The notes: a model not told the origin generated them from the letters alone. Shown: positions 6,120 through 13,386, counted from the first letter of the stretch. The stretch is 14,544 nucleotides of DNA from Thermoplasmata archaeon (GCA_022749905.1 JAKIWU010000017.1:1-14544), one strand, 5' to 3'. Numbers and translations are program-made.

Positions 6120-7071
6120 TCCACCGGGCCACCCCGTCGACGCCCGCCATCCGTCGGTTCAACACGGGGAGCGCGGGACGCGTGGTGAAGACGTGCACGT
6201 GCGCGCCGGCGTCGTGCGTGTAGGCCGCGATGGTTCGTCCCGCCTCCCGGTTCGCAGCGCGCACCGCCTCGAGCAGTCGGCGCGAGGTGGGGGTGAGATA
6301 GTTGAGCGCGGGCACGGTGGTCTCGCAGACGCCGCGGAAGCTGTCGCACTCCTCGATCGTGGCGTCGAAGAGCGATTCCGGATCCCGATCTCGGATCGCC
6401 CGCTTCATCCGGCGGAGGCGTCCCGGGACCTCCGCGAGCCTTTGGCCGTATCCGGGTGAGGTCGCGACCGTCGCTTGCATCGCCACCCCCGAGCGGATCG
6501 CTTTCGTCGGAGCGTCGCGCACGACCGCGACGAGGTCCACAAGCTCGGGCCAGTGATCCTCCGGGAAGAGGGGGACGGAGTAGGAATCGCGTCCATCGGC
6601 GCGCCGCCCCGCCCGCCACTCCACGAATCCTCCGAAGATCGACCGCGAGGCGCTGCCCGAACCCTGTCGCGCGAGCGAGGAAAGGGCCCGGGGCGAGAGG
6701 TCGAGCCCGGCCGCCGTCGAGGCGGCTCCTGCGAGGGCCGCGAATCCGCTCGCGCTGCTCGCGAGCCCGCTCGCGGTCGGAAAGTTGTTGGTCGAGTCGA
6801 CCGACGCGCGGTTCTCGTTGTGGGCGAGGGCCCGGACTCGGTCGAGGAATTGGCTCACCTCGTCCAGGGGCCGGCCGGTCACGATCGTCCCGTCGAGCGT
6901 GAAGGTGTCGGCCCTCATCGTGGGGTCGAAGCGGACCGTGGTTCTCGTCCGAAGCCGGTCGAGCGTGACCGAAAGGGAACTGTTGTTCGGGAGAACCCGC
7001 GCAGCGTCGCGCGCGCCCCAATACTTGACGAGCGCGATGTTGGGGCCCGCCTCGAACGTCGCGTCCGCCAA
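6034..7071 (-). CDS. mvaD: Mevalonate-pathway decarboxylase (MvaD family)
   Basis: A GHMP-superfamily enzyme that removes CO2 from a phosphorylated mevalonate on the way to isopentenyl units for archaeal lipids. Motifs: GPNIALVKYWGARD (K16), LPNNSSLSVTLD, NNFPTASGLASSASGFAAL (96-113, nucleotide loop), QGSGSASRSIFGGFVEW (R143) and YTHDAGAHVHVF (D287). The Lys-Arg-Asp set of true decarboxylases is intact, unlike mevalonate 3-kinases. Classic enzymes read DAGPNAV where this one has DAGAHVHV, so it may use phosphomevalonate or the 3,5-bisphosphate instead of the diphosphate. I chose the TTG at 7071 because the protein then starts just before the first motif as in the family (345 residues); the open frame runs back to 7197 but that stretch is antisense to the divergent thioesterase. 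A GGAGGG lies 12 bases before the TTG. Confidence 0.88.
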   Translation of the reverse strand: MADATFEAGPNIALVKYWGARDAARVLPNNSSLSVTLDRLRTRTTVRFDPTMRADTFTLDGTIVTGRPLDEVSQFLDRVRALAHNENRASVDSTNNFPTASGLASSASGFAALAGAASTAAGLDLSPRALSSLARQGSGSASRSIFGGFVEWRAGRRADGRDSYSVPLFPEDHWPELVDLVAVVRDAPTKAIRSGVAMQATVATSPGYGQRLAEVPGRLRRMKRAIRDRDPESLFDATIEECDSFRGVCETTVPALNYLTPTSRRLLEAVRAANREAGRTIAAYTHDAGAHVHVFTTRPALPVLNRRMAGVDGVARWITAKPGPGLRSVAGGASTRHRARDGAPV

Positions 7072-7120
7072 CGTCGACCGGGTCCCTCCCGACCGGTCGA
7101 GGCGCCCGACGAGGTGCGCG

Positions 7121-7130
7121 TACTTATCAG
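7121..7130. promoter_or_regulatory. Possible shared promoter element, mvaD-thioesterase
   Basis: TACTTATCAG on the plus strand (CTGATAAGTA on the minus). On the plus strand its core is about 26 bases before the thioesterase GTG at 7152, predicting a leaderless message. Read the other way it could start the decarboxylase transcript near 7100, leaving a leader of about 30 bases with a GGAGGG. The plus-strand role is the better supported. Confidence 0.5.
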
Positions 7131-7151
7131 CGCGGGGCTTTCGTCGCCGTC

Positions 7152-7670
7152 GTGCCGCCGCAATCCCCGCGCGTCGAGCCGCGCCCGATCCACCCACCGA
7201 CCGACTGGAGGGAACAGCTCGGGGGCTTCCACCGGGAGGTGGGGTTCTCGATCGAGCCCGCGGAGACCCACGATGGAACGTGCGTGGTCTCCGGCAAGGT
7301 CGAGGCCCGGCATCTCAATGTGAACCAGGTGGTGCACGGCGGGGTGTTCGTCACGATCCTCGACACGGCGATGGGCGGAGCCGTCGTCACGCTCCTCGAC
7401 GAGAACGAGTCGACGGCCACGACCTCGCTCTACGTCGAGTTCCTCCGCCCCGGCCGCGAGGGCCAGATCCTGCGCGCGAAGGGGGAGGTCGTGCGGCGCG
7501 GCCGCCACCTCGCGTTTGCCGAGGGGAACCTCTTCGACGGGGACGGGCGCCGTCTGAGCCAGGCACACGGTACCTGGTACATTTGGTCCTCGTCGGACAC
7601 GACCTGGTCCGGTCGGTCGGGCTCGGGCAGGCCGCCGCCTCACCCCGCGCCACGCCGGAAGCGCTCGTAG
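7152..7670 (+). CDS. PaaI-type hotdog thioesterase
   Basis: A hotdog-fold acyl- or aryl-CoA thioesterase releasing CoA from thioesters. The signature is NVNQVVHGGVFVTILDTAMGG (57-77), with HGG and the catalytic-type D71 as in PaaI, followed by the YVEFLRPGREG strand and a closing HGTWYIW. The core ends near residue 144; the final 28 residues are Ser/Pro/Arg-rich and partly arise from reading antisense into the aminopeptidase gene (31-base convergent overlap). The GTG start follows a TATA-like element by about 26 bases with no Shine-Dalgarno, so it is probably leaderless. It is divergent from mvaD. PaaI-type enzymes often rescue CoA from stalled aromatic degradation, which would suit the PaaA-like gene at 4862, but that link is inference. 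Confidence 0.88.
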   Translation: MPPQSPRVEPRPIHPPTDWREQLGGFHREVGFSIEPAETHDGTCVVSGKVEARHLNVNQVVHGGVFVTILDTAMGGAVVTLLDENESTATTSLYVEFLRPGREGQILRAKGEVVRRGRHLAFAEGNLFDGDGRRLSQAHGTWYIWSSSDTTWSGRSGSGRPPPHPAPRRKRS

Positions 7671-10072
7671 ATCTCGAGCAGGACGATCGCCTTCCGAGCC
7701 CCGCGGTCGCCCTCGACGAACGGCCGGTCCGCGAGCTCGGCGCGCGCCTCCTCGAGGTGACCTAGGGCGGCGTATGGAACGGCCCACTCGAGGATATTCC
7801 CGATCACGCTCGTCCCGCGGTACTCCTGGTCGATCGCGTGCATCGTCGTCCGCACCCATGCCCACGCTGCCTCACGACCGGCGGGGTTGAGAGCGGCCTC
7901 GCGAACGACGCTGACCAGGTGGGCTCGGTTGACGAGGGGGGTCCGAGCGAGCTCGAGAGCGCGCGCCACGAGCTCTCGTTGGGGGAAGCGGGCGAGCGCA
8001 CGTTCGAGCCGGTTCGCGTCGCCTTCCGAGGCTGCCTCAGCGATCGCACGCACGATGCGCTCGAACTCCGTCGCACCGCCCGCGCCGGCGAACGCGAGGA
8101 CGACGGGCCATCGGAGATCGGGGTCGAGCTTTCCAAGCTCGTCGAAGCGCGCCGCGAGGCGGCTTGCGAATCCAGCGTCGAGCGGAACGAGGGAGCTCGC
8201 GACGCGTCCCCGCGCGATCGCATCGCTCTCCGGCTCCCCGGCGCGGGGTTCGAGGCCGAGGCGTTCGATCTGCGCCGTCAGCCACCCGACCGCGTGCTCC
8301 CGGAACTCGCGGTCGTCTCCGGCGAGCGCGCCGATGGGCGTCGGATGGCGACCGGGCGAGGTCGAGGAGAGTTGATTCGCGAGCTCGTGGACGACGAGGT
8401 AGTCGGTCGCGGAGCGACTTGCGTCGAGGAACTCGTAGTAGCGCGACCGGGGCACGTCGCCGGAGAAGAGGAACGCGCCGAGGTCCTGGAGGAGGACCCA
8501 GCGGTCGGTCGGCGGGAGGGTCGGGAACGCGCTCAAGAGGCGCCGGTAGAGCTCGTCGTCGTAGTGGACCCGGTAGAATCCGAGCGCTCCGGGGTTGAGG
8601 TGGACCGGGCCGGGCCCGAGGGGACCGAGCGACGTGTCGCGCGCCTCAAACAGGCTGCGTGCGACCTCGCCGGATCGCGCCACCGAGAGCGGGATCGGCC
8701 ACGTCTCGGGGGTATGTTTGCCGTCGAGAGAGAAGCGCTCCTGGGAGATCCGGAGCTCGCCCGAATCGAGGCGCGCCCGAACGATCGGTACGCCGGGACG
8801 GTGGATCCAGGCGGAGAGAATCGGGCAGAGGGGGCGCGCGGCGGCCGTTTCGAGCGCGGCCCAGAGATCGTCGGAGGTGGCGTTCGCGTAGGCGTGCGCG
8901 TTGAGGTAGCTCGTGACGCCGCGGCGGAACGCCTCCGGCCCGACGAATCCCTCGATCATCCGGAGGACCGCCGAGCCCTTCCCGTAGCTGATCTCGTCGA
9001 ACACCTGGCCGATCTCCTCGGGTCGCTCTACGGGTACGCTGACCGGATGCGTGACCGGGAGCGAATCCCCGGCGAGGGCGGGGGTCGTCCATTCGAGGAG
9101 CAGCTCATCGAGGGCACCTTCGTCCGGGTACAGCTGCTCGACGATCTTCTCCTCGAGGAAGGTGGCGAAGCTCTCGTTGAGCCAGATGTCGGTCCACCAC
9201 TCCATCGTCACGAGGTTCCCGAACCATTGGTGGGCGATCTCGTGGGCGATGGTGGTGAGCGTCGCCTTCCGCTGCTGTCCGCTCGTGGAGGCATCGACGA
9301 GGAGCCGCATCTCGCGGAAGCTGATCGCCCCCCAGTTCTCCATGGCCCCGTAGGCGAACTCGGGGACGGCGATCAGGTCGAGTTTCGGGAGCGGGTACGG
9401 GATCCCGTAGTAGGTCTCGAGCGCGCGGACGATCTCGCGGGCCCTCTCGAGCGCGTACCGGCCCGCGGCGCGCCGGCCCGGCGGTGCGGCCACGGAGACC
9501 CGCACACGTTCCTCAGGGCCGTGCAACCAGTCGAACCGTCCGATCGCGAGGTACGTGAGGTACGTGGACATCGCGGGGGTCGGCGCGAAGTCGTAGGTTC
9601 GGCGTCCGTTTCGGTTCGCGACTCCGACCCGGGGCGTGTTGAAGATCGCCTCGAGTCCCTCGTCAATCGTGAGGCGGAGATGGACCACCGCTTTCCGGTC
9701 CGGTCGATCGACGCAGGGGAACAGCATCCTCGTCCCCGTGGCGGCGCACTGCGTGGTGAGGATGTACGATTCCCCGTAGCGCGACCGGTAGAGGCCGATG
9801 AGCCCGTTCTCGCTCGCCCGACCCCGGAACGTGAGGCGCAGCTCGGAGGCCGGTACTGGGAGCTCGACCGTGATCTCCTCCTTCTCGGCGTTCGGAACGA
9901 CGCGGGAGCCTTCGGTCTCTGACGTCACCTCGAGCCCCAGGGAATTGAGGCGCAGCTCCCGGACCGCCTCGCCCAACACGATCCGAACGGAGCCGGTGAA
10001 GGCTAGGGTGGCGTGATCGACCTCGAGGTCGAGGAAGTAGTCGCGTACCGGGGGTCCGGGGGGGTCGATCAT
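7640..10072 (-). CDS. M1 zinc aminopeptidase, tricorn interacting factor F2/F3 type
   Basis: An 810-residue gluzincin that trims N-terminal residues from peptides; in Thermoplasma, factors F2 and F3 degrade the products of the tricorn protease downstream of the proteasome. The exopeptidase motif GAMEN is at 242-246, the zinc site HEIAHQWFG at 277-285 with the distal glutamate E300 in WLNESFA, and the likely transition-state tyrosine is Y363 (EISYGKG). The C-terminal half is the helical domain of the ERAP/APN branch. There is no signal peptide or membrane segment, so it is cytoplasmic. I chose the ATG at 10072, right before the first domain strand (VRDYFLDLEV); the frame is open to 10282, but that extension would run antisense through the 5S rRNA gene. 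The assignment to F2 or F3 is not resolved. Confidence 0.95.
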   Translation of the reverse strand: MIDPPGPPVRDYFLDLEVDHATLAFTGSVRIVLGEAVRELRLNSLGLEVTSETEGSRVVPNAEKEEITVELPVPASELRLTFRGRASENGLIGLYRSRYGESYILTTQCAATGTRMLFPCVDRPDRKAVVHLRLTIDEGLEAIFNTPRVGVANRNGRRTYDFAPTPAMSTYLTYLAIGRFDWLHGPEERVRVSVAAPPGRRAAGRYALERAREIVRALETYYGIPYPLPKLDLIAVPEFAYGAMENWGAISFREMRLLVDASTSGQQRKATLTTIAHEIAHQWFGNLVTMEWWTDIWLNESFATFLEEKIVEQLYPDEGALDELLLEWTTPALAGDSLPVTHPVSVPVERPEEIGQVFDEISYGKGSAVLRMIEGFVGPEAFRRGVTSYLNAHAYANATSDDLWAALETAAARPLCPILSAWIHRPGVPIVRARLDSGELRISQERFSLDGKHTPETWPIPLSVARSGEVARSLFEARDTSLGPLGPGPVHLNPGALGFYRVHYDDELYRRLLSAFPTLPPTDRWVLLQDLGAFLFSGDVPRSRYYEFLDASRSATDYLVVHELANQLSSTSPGRHPTPIGALAGDDREFREHAVGWLTAQIERLGLEPRAGEPESDAIARGRVASSLVPLDAGFASRLAARFDELGKLDPDLRWPVVLAFAGAGGATEFERIVRAIAEAASEGDANRLERALARFPQRELVARALELARTPLVNRAHLVSVVREAALNPAGREAAWAWVRTTMHAIDQEYRGTSVIGNILEWAVPYAALGHLEEARAELADRPFVEGDRGARKAIVLLEIYERFRRGAG

Positions 10073-10089
10073 GGAGCTTTCGTTCCGCT

Positions 10090-10128
10090 CGGTCCCGCCC
10101 GGTTCCGGGACCGTCCGGGGTACGGACG
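10090..10128 (-). promoter_or_regulatory. Two adjacent hairpins upstream of aminopeptidase gene
   Basis: CGGTCCCG pairs perfectly with CGGGACCG across an eight-base loop (10090-10113). Immediately next to it CGTCCG pairs with CGGACG across five bases (10112-10128). Both lie 18-56 bases before the aminopeptidase ATG. If transcription starts upstream of them, the message has a structured leader. No usable Shine-Dalgarno is seen between the hairpins and the ATG. Confidence 0.4.
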
Positions 10129-10189
10129 CGCCATGATACGGCTTCTGTGTTGTCGTCGGCGTTGACGTCGCCGTGGTTCCCCGCGCATA

Positions 10190-10200
10190 CGCTAAATACC
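10190..10200 (+). promoter_or_regulatory. TATA box of 5S rRNA
   Basis: CGCTAAATACC has its core 25 bases before the first paired base of the 5S rRNA. The reverse strand (GGTATTTAGCG) is also TATA-like and might contribute to the divergent aminopeptidase gene, though that would give a leader of about 100 bases. Confidence 0.6.
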
Positions 10201-10219
10201 GACGTTCCGTCGAACGCTC

Positions 10220-10342
10220 GGCTGACGGCCAAAGTGGTGGGGAAACACCCGGTCCCATTCCGAACCCGGAAGTTAAGCCCACAGACGTTCCGCGCGGTAC
10301 TGAAGTGCGCGAGCCTACGGGAACCGCGGAAAGCTGTCAGCC
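10220..10342 (+). rRNA. rrf: 5S ribosomal RNA, stand-alone gene
   Basis: The conserved 5S core is evident: GGTGGGGAAACACCCGG, then CCCATTCCGAACCCGGAAG, TTAAGCCC, and GGTACTGAAGTGCG followed by GAGCCTACGGGAA. Helix I closes with GGCTGAC (10220-10226) and GTCAGCC (10336-10342). Ends may be a base or two longer. No 16S or 23S sequence lies nearby, so it has its own promoter. Unlinked rRNA genes are known in Thermoplasma and relatives. I see no clear T-rich terminator after it. Confidence 0.95.
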
Positions 10343-10382
10343 TCCCTCTCCGTTGAGCCTCCGGGCCGTCGCGTCGGCCAAC

Positions 10383-10391
10383 CTCTAAATC
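10383..10391 (+). promoter_or_regulatory. TATA box of the nfo-to-mtnP gene run
   Basis: CTCTAAATC, with its core 25 bases before the GTG at 10413. The transcript probably begins at or next to the start codon, so nfo would be leaderless while later genes in the run use ribosome binding sites or overlaps. Confidence 0.6.
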
Positions 10392-10412
10392 TCGGGCCGG
10401 GGTGCTCGCATC

Positions 10413-11342
10413 GTGTACCTCGGGGCCCACATCGGGATCGCGGACGGCCTCGCCGAGGCCCCAGCAAAAGGGCACAGTCTCGGGTGCGAGGCGATTCAGA
10501 TCTTCTCGAAGAGCCCCCAGGTCTGGGAGAGCACTCCCATCCCCGAGGCCTCAGCCAGGGCGTTTCACGAGGCGGTCGAGCGGGAGGGGTTGAAGGCCAC
10601 GGCGATCCACCACGGGTACCTCGCGAATCTCGCCTCTCCGAAGAAGCCGGCGCTCGGGCGCTCGCGTCGCGTCTTTCTCGACGAGGTTCGGCGGGCCGAA
10701 CTGCTCGGGGTCGACGGGCTCATCTTCCACCCAGGGGCGCACATGGGCGACGGAGTCGAGGCCGGCGTTGCCCGGATCGCCGAGAGCGTCAACCTCGCGA
10801 TCGAGGCGACCCCCGGGTTCAAGGTGCGCCTCCTCCTCGAGAACGCGGCGGGCCAGGGAAGCGCCATGGGTCGATCGTTCGGCGAGCTCGCCGGGATCCT
10901 CGGGAAGGTCGAGGATCGATCGCGGGTTGGGATCACGTTGGATACATGCCACCTGCTCGCCTCCGGACTCGACTTTCGAACGGAGCCGACGTACGGGGCG
11001 CTCGTCGATCGCCTCGAGACGGAGATCGGGACGCGGGAGGTACGGGCCTTCCATCTCAACGATGCGAAGGAAGAGCTCGGATCCCATCGCGACCGCCACG
11101 AGAACATCGGAGCGGGACGGATCGGGCTCGAAGGCTTTCGACCGCTGGTCATTGATCCTCGTTGGGCCGCTGTTCCGGGGTATCTCGAGACGCCTCTCGG
11201 CGAGGACGACTACGGGGCCTACGAACGCGACCTCGCGGCTCTACGGTCCGTGCAATCGGGTTCGGCCGCCTCGCCCCTCGTCGTCCCACCGCCCGCTTCG
11301 CGTCGTCGGGTATCGACCAAGCCGAAGGGTGGGACTCCGTGA
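10413..11342 (+). CDS. nfo: Endonuclease IV (AP endonuclease)
   Basis: Cleaves DNA 5' to abasic sites in base excision repair, using three metal ions in a TIM barrel. All nine expected metal ligands can be placed: H66 (IHHGY), H106 (FHPGAH), E143 (LLENAAGQG), D177 and H180 (TLDTCH), H214 (FHLND), D227 and H229 (RDRHENIG) and E259 (LETP). The HENIGAGRIG stretch is the family signature. Length is 309 residues against about 280 in E. coli; the excess is a Ser/Pro/Arg-rich tail after residue 280. The GTG start opens directly on the first barrel strand (MYLGAHIG). Its stop overlaps the next gene's GTG by four bases (GTGA), so the two are probably translationally coupled. Confidence 0.96.
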   Translation: MYLGAHIGIADGLAEAPAKGHSLGCEAIQIFSKSPQVWESTPIPEASARAFHEAVEREGLKATAIHHGYLANLASPKKPALGRSRRVFLDEVRRAELLGVDGLIFHPGAHMGDGVEAGVARIAESVNLAIEATPGFKVRLLLENAAGQGSAMGRSFGELAGILGKVEDRSRVGITLDTCHLLASGLDFRTEPTYGALVDRLETEIGTREVRAFHLNDAKEELGSHRDRHENIGAGRIGLEGFRPLVIDPRWAAVPGYLETPLGEDDYGAYERDLAALRSVQSGSAASPLVVPPPASRRRVSTKPKGGTP

Positions 11343-12286
11343 ACGCGCCCACCCTCGAGAGCCTCCGGGATGCCTACGACCGAGCCCTCGTGGAGCTCGC
11401 CGAATCGAACACGAACATCGTCGCGGTCGACGCCGACTATCTCCGCCCCGCGCCGGAGAACCCCTTCCGGGACCGGTTCCCGGAGCGGTTCATCGACGTG
11501 AGCGCCGACGACCCTTCGACGGTCGTCACCTCCGCACGTCTCGCGGGGGACGGGAAACGCGTGTTCGCCCGCGCCCTCGCCCTGCACGCAGCCTCCCATG
11601 GCTACCACGCGGTGCGCGCCTCGGTCTGCGAGCCCAAGGCGGACGTCAAGATCGTGGCCGATCCGGGCGCGGCTCCCGGCAGCGTCGGCCCCGCGGGGCA
11701 CGCGATGGTCGAAGACCTGGGCTTGATGCGCGGCCTCCCCGGCATGACGGTCGTCGCGCCGGCGGACGCCCCCGAGACGGCGGGCGTCGTTCGGGCCCTC
11801 GGCGGGTTCCACGGTCCCGCCTACCTACGCTTCGGATCGGAGAGCCTGCCCGTGGTCACGGATGGGATGTTCGAGATCGGGAAGGCGAGCGAGCTCCGCC
11901 CGGGGGCGGACCTCACCCTCATCGCGGTCGGTCGGCCGGTCGCCCGAGCCGTCGAAGCCTCGACGGAACTCGCCCGCGTGGGCATCGGCGCGCGCGTCCT
12001 CGATTTCGCTTCCATCAAGCCCTATGATGCGAAGGCGCTCTTCCGCGCCGCACGCGAGACCGGCGCGATCCTGACCCTCGAGGATCATTCGGTCCTGAGC
12101 GGCCTCGGCGCTCTCGTCGCCTCGGCCACGGCGGAGGAGTACCCCGTGCCGGTCCGGCGGATGGGAGCGCCGGATCTCTTTCCATCCAAGCCGATCACGC
12201 CGGGAACGGATCCGTTCGGCCTCAGCCTCGAGCGTTGTCTCGAGGAAGCCTATGAGCTATTGAGGGCGCGCGGCAAGGTGACGTAG
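11339..12286 (+). CDS. Transketolase C-terminal subunit homologue, degenerate active site
   Basis: Matches the C-terminal half of archaeal split transketolases (pyrimidine-binding plus C-terminal domain), which pair with a separate N-terminal subunit to move two-carbon units between sugars with thiamine diphosphate. The 315-residue length, VAVDADYL (28-35), PERF (48-51), VEDLGLMRGLPGMTVVAPAD and EDHSVLSGLG segments support the family. Key residues differ: where homologues read NAGVAEQNM, with the glutamate that activates the cofactor, this protein has DVSADDPST, with aspartate D58 in that place. The GEDGASHQ-like loop has become GSVGPAGHA. The usual N-terminal partner gene is not adjacent. 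It may be a weakened or repurposed subunit. It overlaps nfo by four bases and precedes tal by 26. Confidence 0.85.
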   Translation: MNAPTLESLRDAYDRALVELAESNTNIVAVDADYLRPAPENPFRDRFPERFIDVSADDPSTVVTSARLAGDGKRVFARALALHAASHGYHAVRASVCEPKADVKIVADPGAAPGSVGPAGHAMVEDLGLMRGLPGMTVVAPADAPETAGVVRALGGFHGPAYLRFGSESLPVVTDGMFEIGKASELRPGADLTLIAVGRPVARAVEASTELARVGIGARVLDFASIKPYDAKALFRAARETGAILTLEDHSVLSGLGALVASATAEEYPVPVRRMGAPDLFPSKPITPGTDPFGLSLERCLEEAYELLRARGKVT

Positions 12287-12298
12287 ACGAACGCCGTC

Positions 12299-12304
12299 GG
12301 AGGG
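12299..12304 (+). promoter_or_regulatory. Ribosome binding site of transaldolase
   Basis: GGAGGG ends eight bases before the ATG at 12313, in the 26-base gap after the transketolase-like gene. It fixes the start. Confidence 0.7.
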
Positions 12305-12312
12305 TCGCATCC

Positions 12313-12960
12313 ATGAAGCTGTTCCTGGACACCGCGAGCGTCACGGAGATCCGGACGATGTGGGAGCTCGGGATCCTCGACGGTGTCACGACGAACCCGT
12401 CCCTCGTCGCGAAGGAGGGCCGCCGGTTCGAGGAGGTGCTCCGGGAGATCTGCGCGGTGGGCGTACCTTCGGTCTCGGCCGAGGTCGTCGGGACCGCCGC
12501 AGACCAGATGATCGTCGAGGGCCGGCACCTGCGCGGGATCCACCCGTCGATCTACGTGAAGTGCCCCATGACCCCGGACGGCCTCAAGGCGACGAAGGTG
12601 CTCGCCGCGGAAGGGACCCGGGTCAACATGACCCTCGTCTTCTCGGCGAACCAGGCGCTCCTCGCCGCGAAGGTGGGGGCCGCCTACGTGAGCCCGTTCA
12701 TCGGGCGCCTCGACGATCAGAGCGAGGACGGGATGGAGCTCGTGCGCGAGATCGTGACGATCTACCGGAACTACCACGTCAAGACCGAGATCCTGGTCGC
12801 GAGCGTCCGGCATCCGGTCCATGTCCTCGAGGCCGCGAAGCTCGGCGCGGACATCGCGACGATGCCGTTCGCCGTGATGGACAAGCTCGTCCACCACCCC
12901 CTCACCGACATCGGGCTCGCCCGGTTCCTCAAGGATTGGGAGAAGGTGCCGAAGGCGTGA
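12313..12960 (+). CDS. tal: Transaldolase, TalC/FSA-like subfamily
   Basis: A Schiff-base aldolase of the small (215-residue) transaldolase group, transferring a dihydroxyacetone unit between sugar phosphates in the pentose phosphate pathway. The catalytic lysine is K83 in IYVKCPMT; D6 in FLDTAS and the TTNPSL loop (26-31) are conserved. Two positions separate true transaldolases from fructose-6-phosphate aldolase: E57 in SAEV (Gln in E. coli FSA) and F129 in VSPFIGRLDD (Tyr in FSA). Both match transaldolase here. With rpiA and the transketolase-like gene it represents non-oxidative ribose formation. Its stop overlaps the DUF357 gene by four bases (GTGA). Confidence 0.94.
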   Translation: MKLFLDTASVTEIRTMWELGILDGVTTNPSLVAKEGRRFEEVLREICAVGVPSVSAEVVGTAADQMIVEGRHLRGIHPSIYVKCPMTPDGLKATKVLAAEGTRVNMTLVFSANQALLAAKVGAAYVSPFIGRLDDQSEDGMELVREIVTIYRNYHVKTEILVASVRHPVHVLEAAKLGADIATMPFAVMDKLVHHPLTDIGLARFLKDWEKVPKA

Positions 12961-13250
12961 CGCCGGCCGCCGAGGGGCCTCTCCTCCCCAAGTATCTCGC
13001 GCTCACGAAGGAGGCGCTCACCCGGGTGCGCGCCTCGCCTCCACGCCGCTCCTTCCTCGTCGGGGCGGCCGACGATTTCCTCGCGATGGCACGCGCCTAC
13101 CTCGCGGACGCCGAGCATTTCCGCGCGAAGGGCGACCCCGAACGCGCCCTCGCCGCCGCGAGCTACGCGCACGGCTGGCTCGACGCCGGGGTCCGTCTCG
13201 GGCTCTTGGACGGAGGGGACGACGACACCCGGTTCACGCCGTTCCGTTAG
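12957..13250 (+). CDS. DUF357 family protein
   Basis: A 97-residue archaeal protein of unknown function. The core DFLAMARAYLADAEHFRAKG followed by ERALAAASYAHGWLDAGVRLGL is the DUF357 pattern: two or three helices with a YAHGWLD-AG-RLG ending. No catalytic or metal motif and no membrane segment are evident. The GTG start overlaps the transaldolase TGA by four bases, so translation is probably coupled. The next gene product is translin-like, a possible RNA-binding partner, but that is only a positional hint. Confidence 0.88.
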   Translation: MTPAAEGPLLPKYLALTKEALTRVRASPPRRSFLVGAADDFLAMARAYLADAEHFRAKGDPERALAAASYAHGWLDAGVRLGLLDGGDDDTRFTPFR

Positions 13251-13386
13251 GGGTCGGGAGGCCCCACGGGCCCTCCTTCCCGCGCCGACGGTTCGAGCGA
13301 TCGAGGCGGAGCTCCGAGCCGAGGAACATCGGCGCGACGCACTCTTCGAGGAGAGCCGCGCCCTCCGGCGCCTCGCGCAGGCCACC

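Noticed and set aside
7838..9922. Plus-strand open frame of 694 residues across the aminopeptidase gene
   Set aside because: It is a GC-rich shadow, Arg/Glu/Val-rich with no motifs, while the minus strand encodes an M1 peptidase with GAMEN and HEXXH motifs along its length.
10073..10282. N-terminal extension of the aminopeptidase by 70 residues
   Set aside because: It would read antisense through the 5S rRNA gene and its promoter, and has no family match; the ATG at 10072 abuts the first domain strand.
10768..12027. Plus-strand open frame of 419 residues across nfo and the transketolase-like gene
   Set aside because: It is an out-of-frame shadow, overwhelmingly Arg/Ser/Pro, crossing two well-supported genes.
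12360..12956. N-terminal 199 residues of a frame continuous with the DUF357 gene
   Set aside because: It is an out-of-frame reading of the transaldolase gene; the DUF357 protein starts at the GTG overlapping the transaldolase stop.
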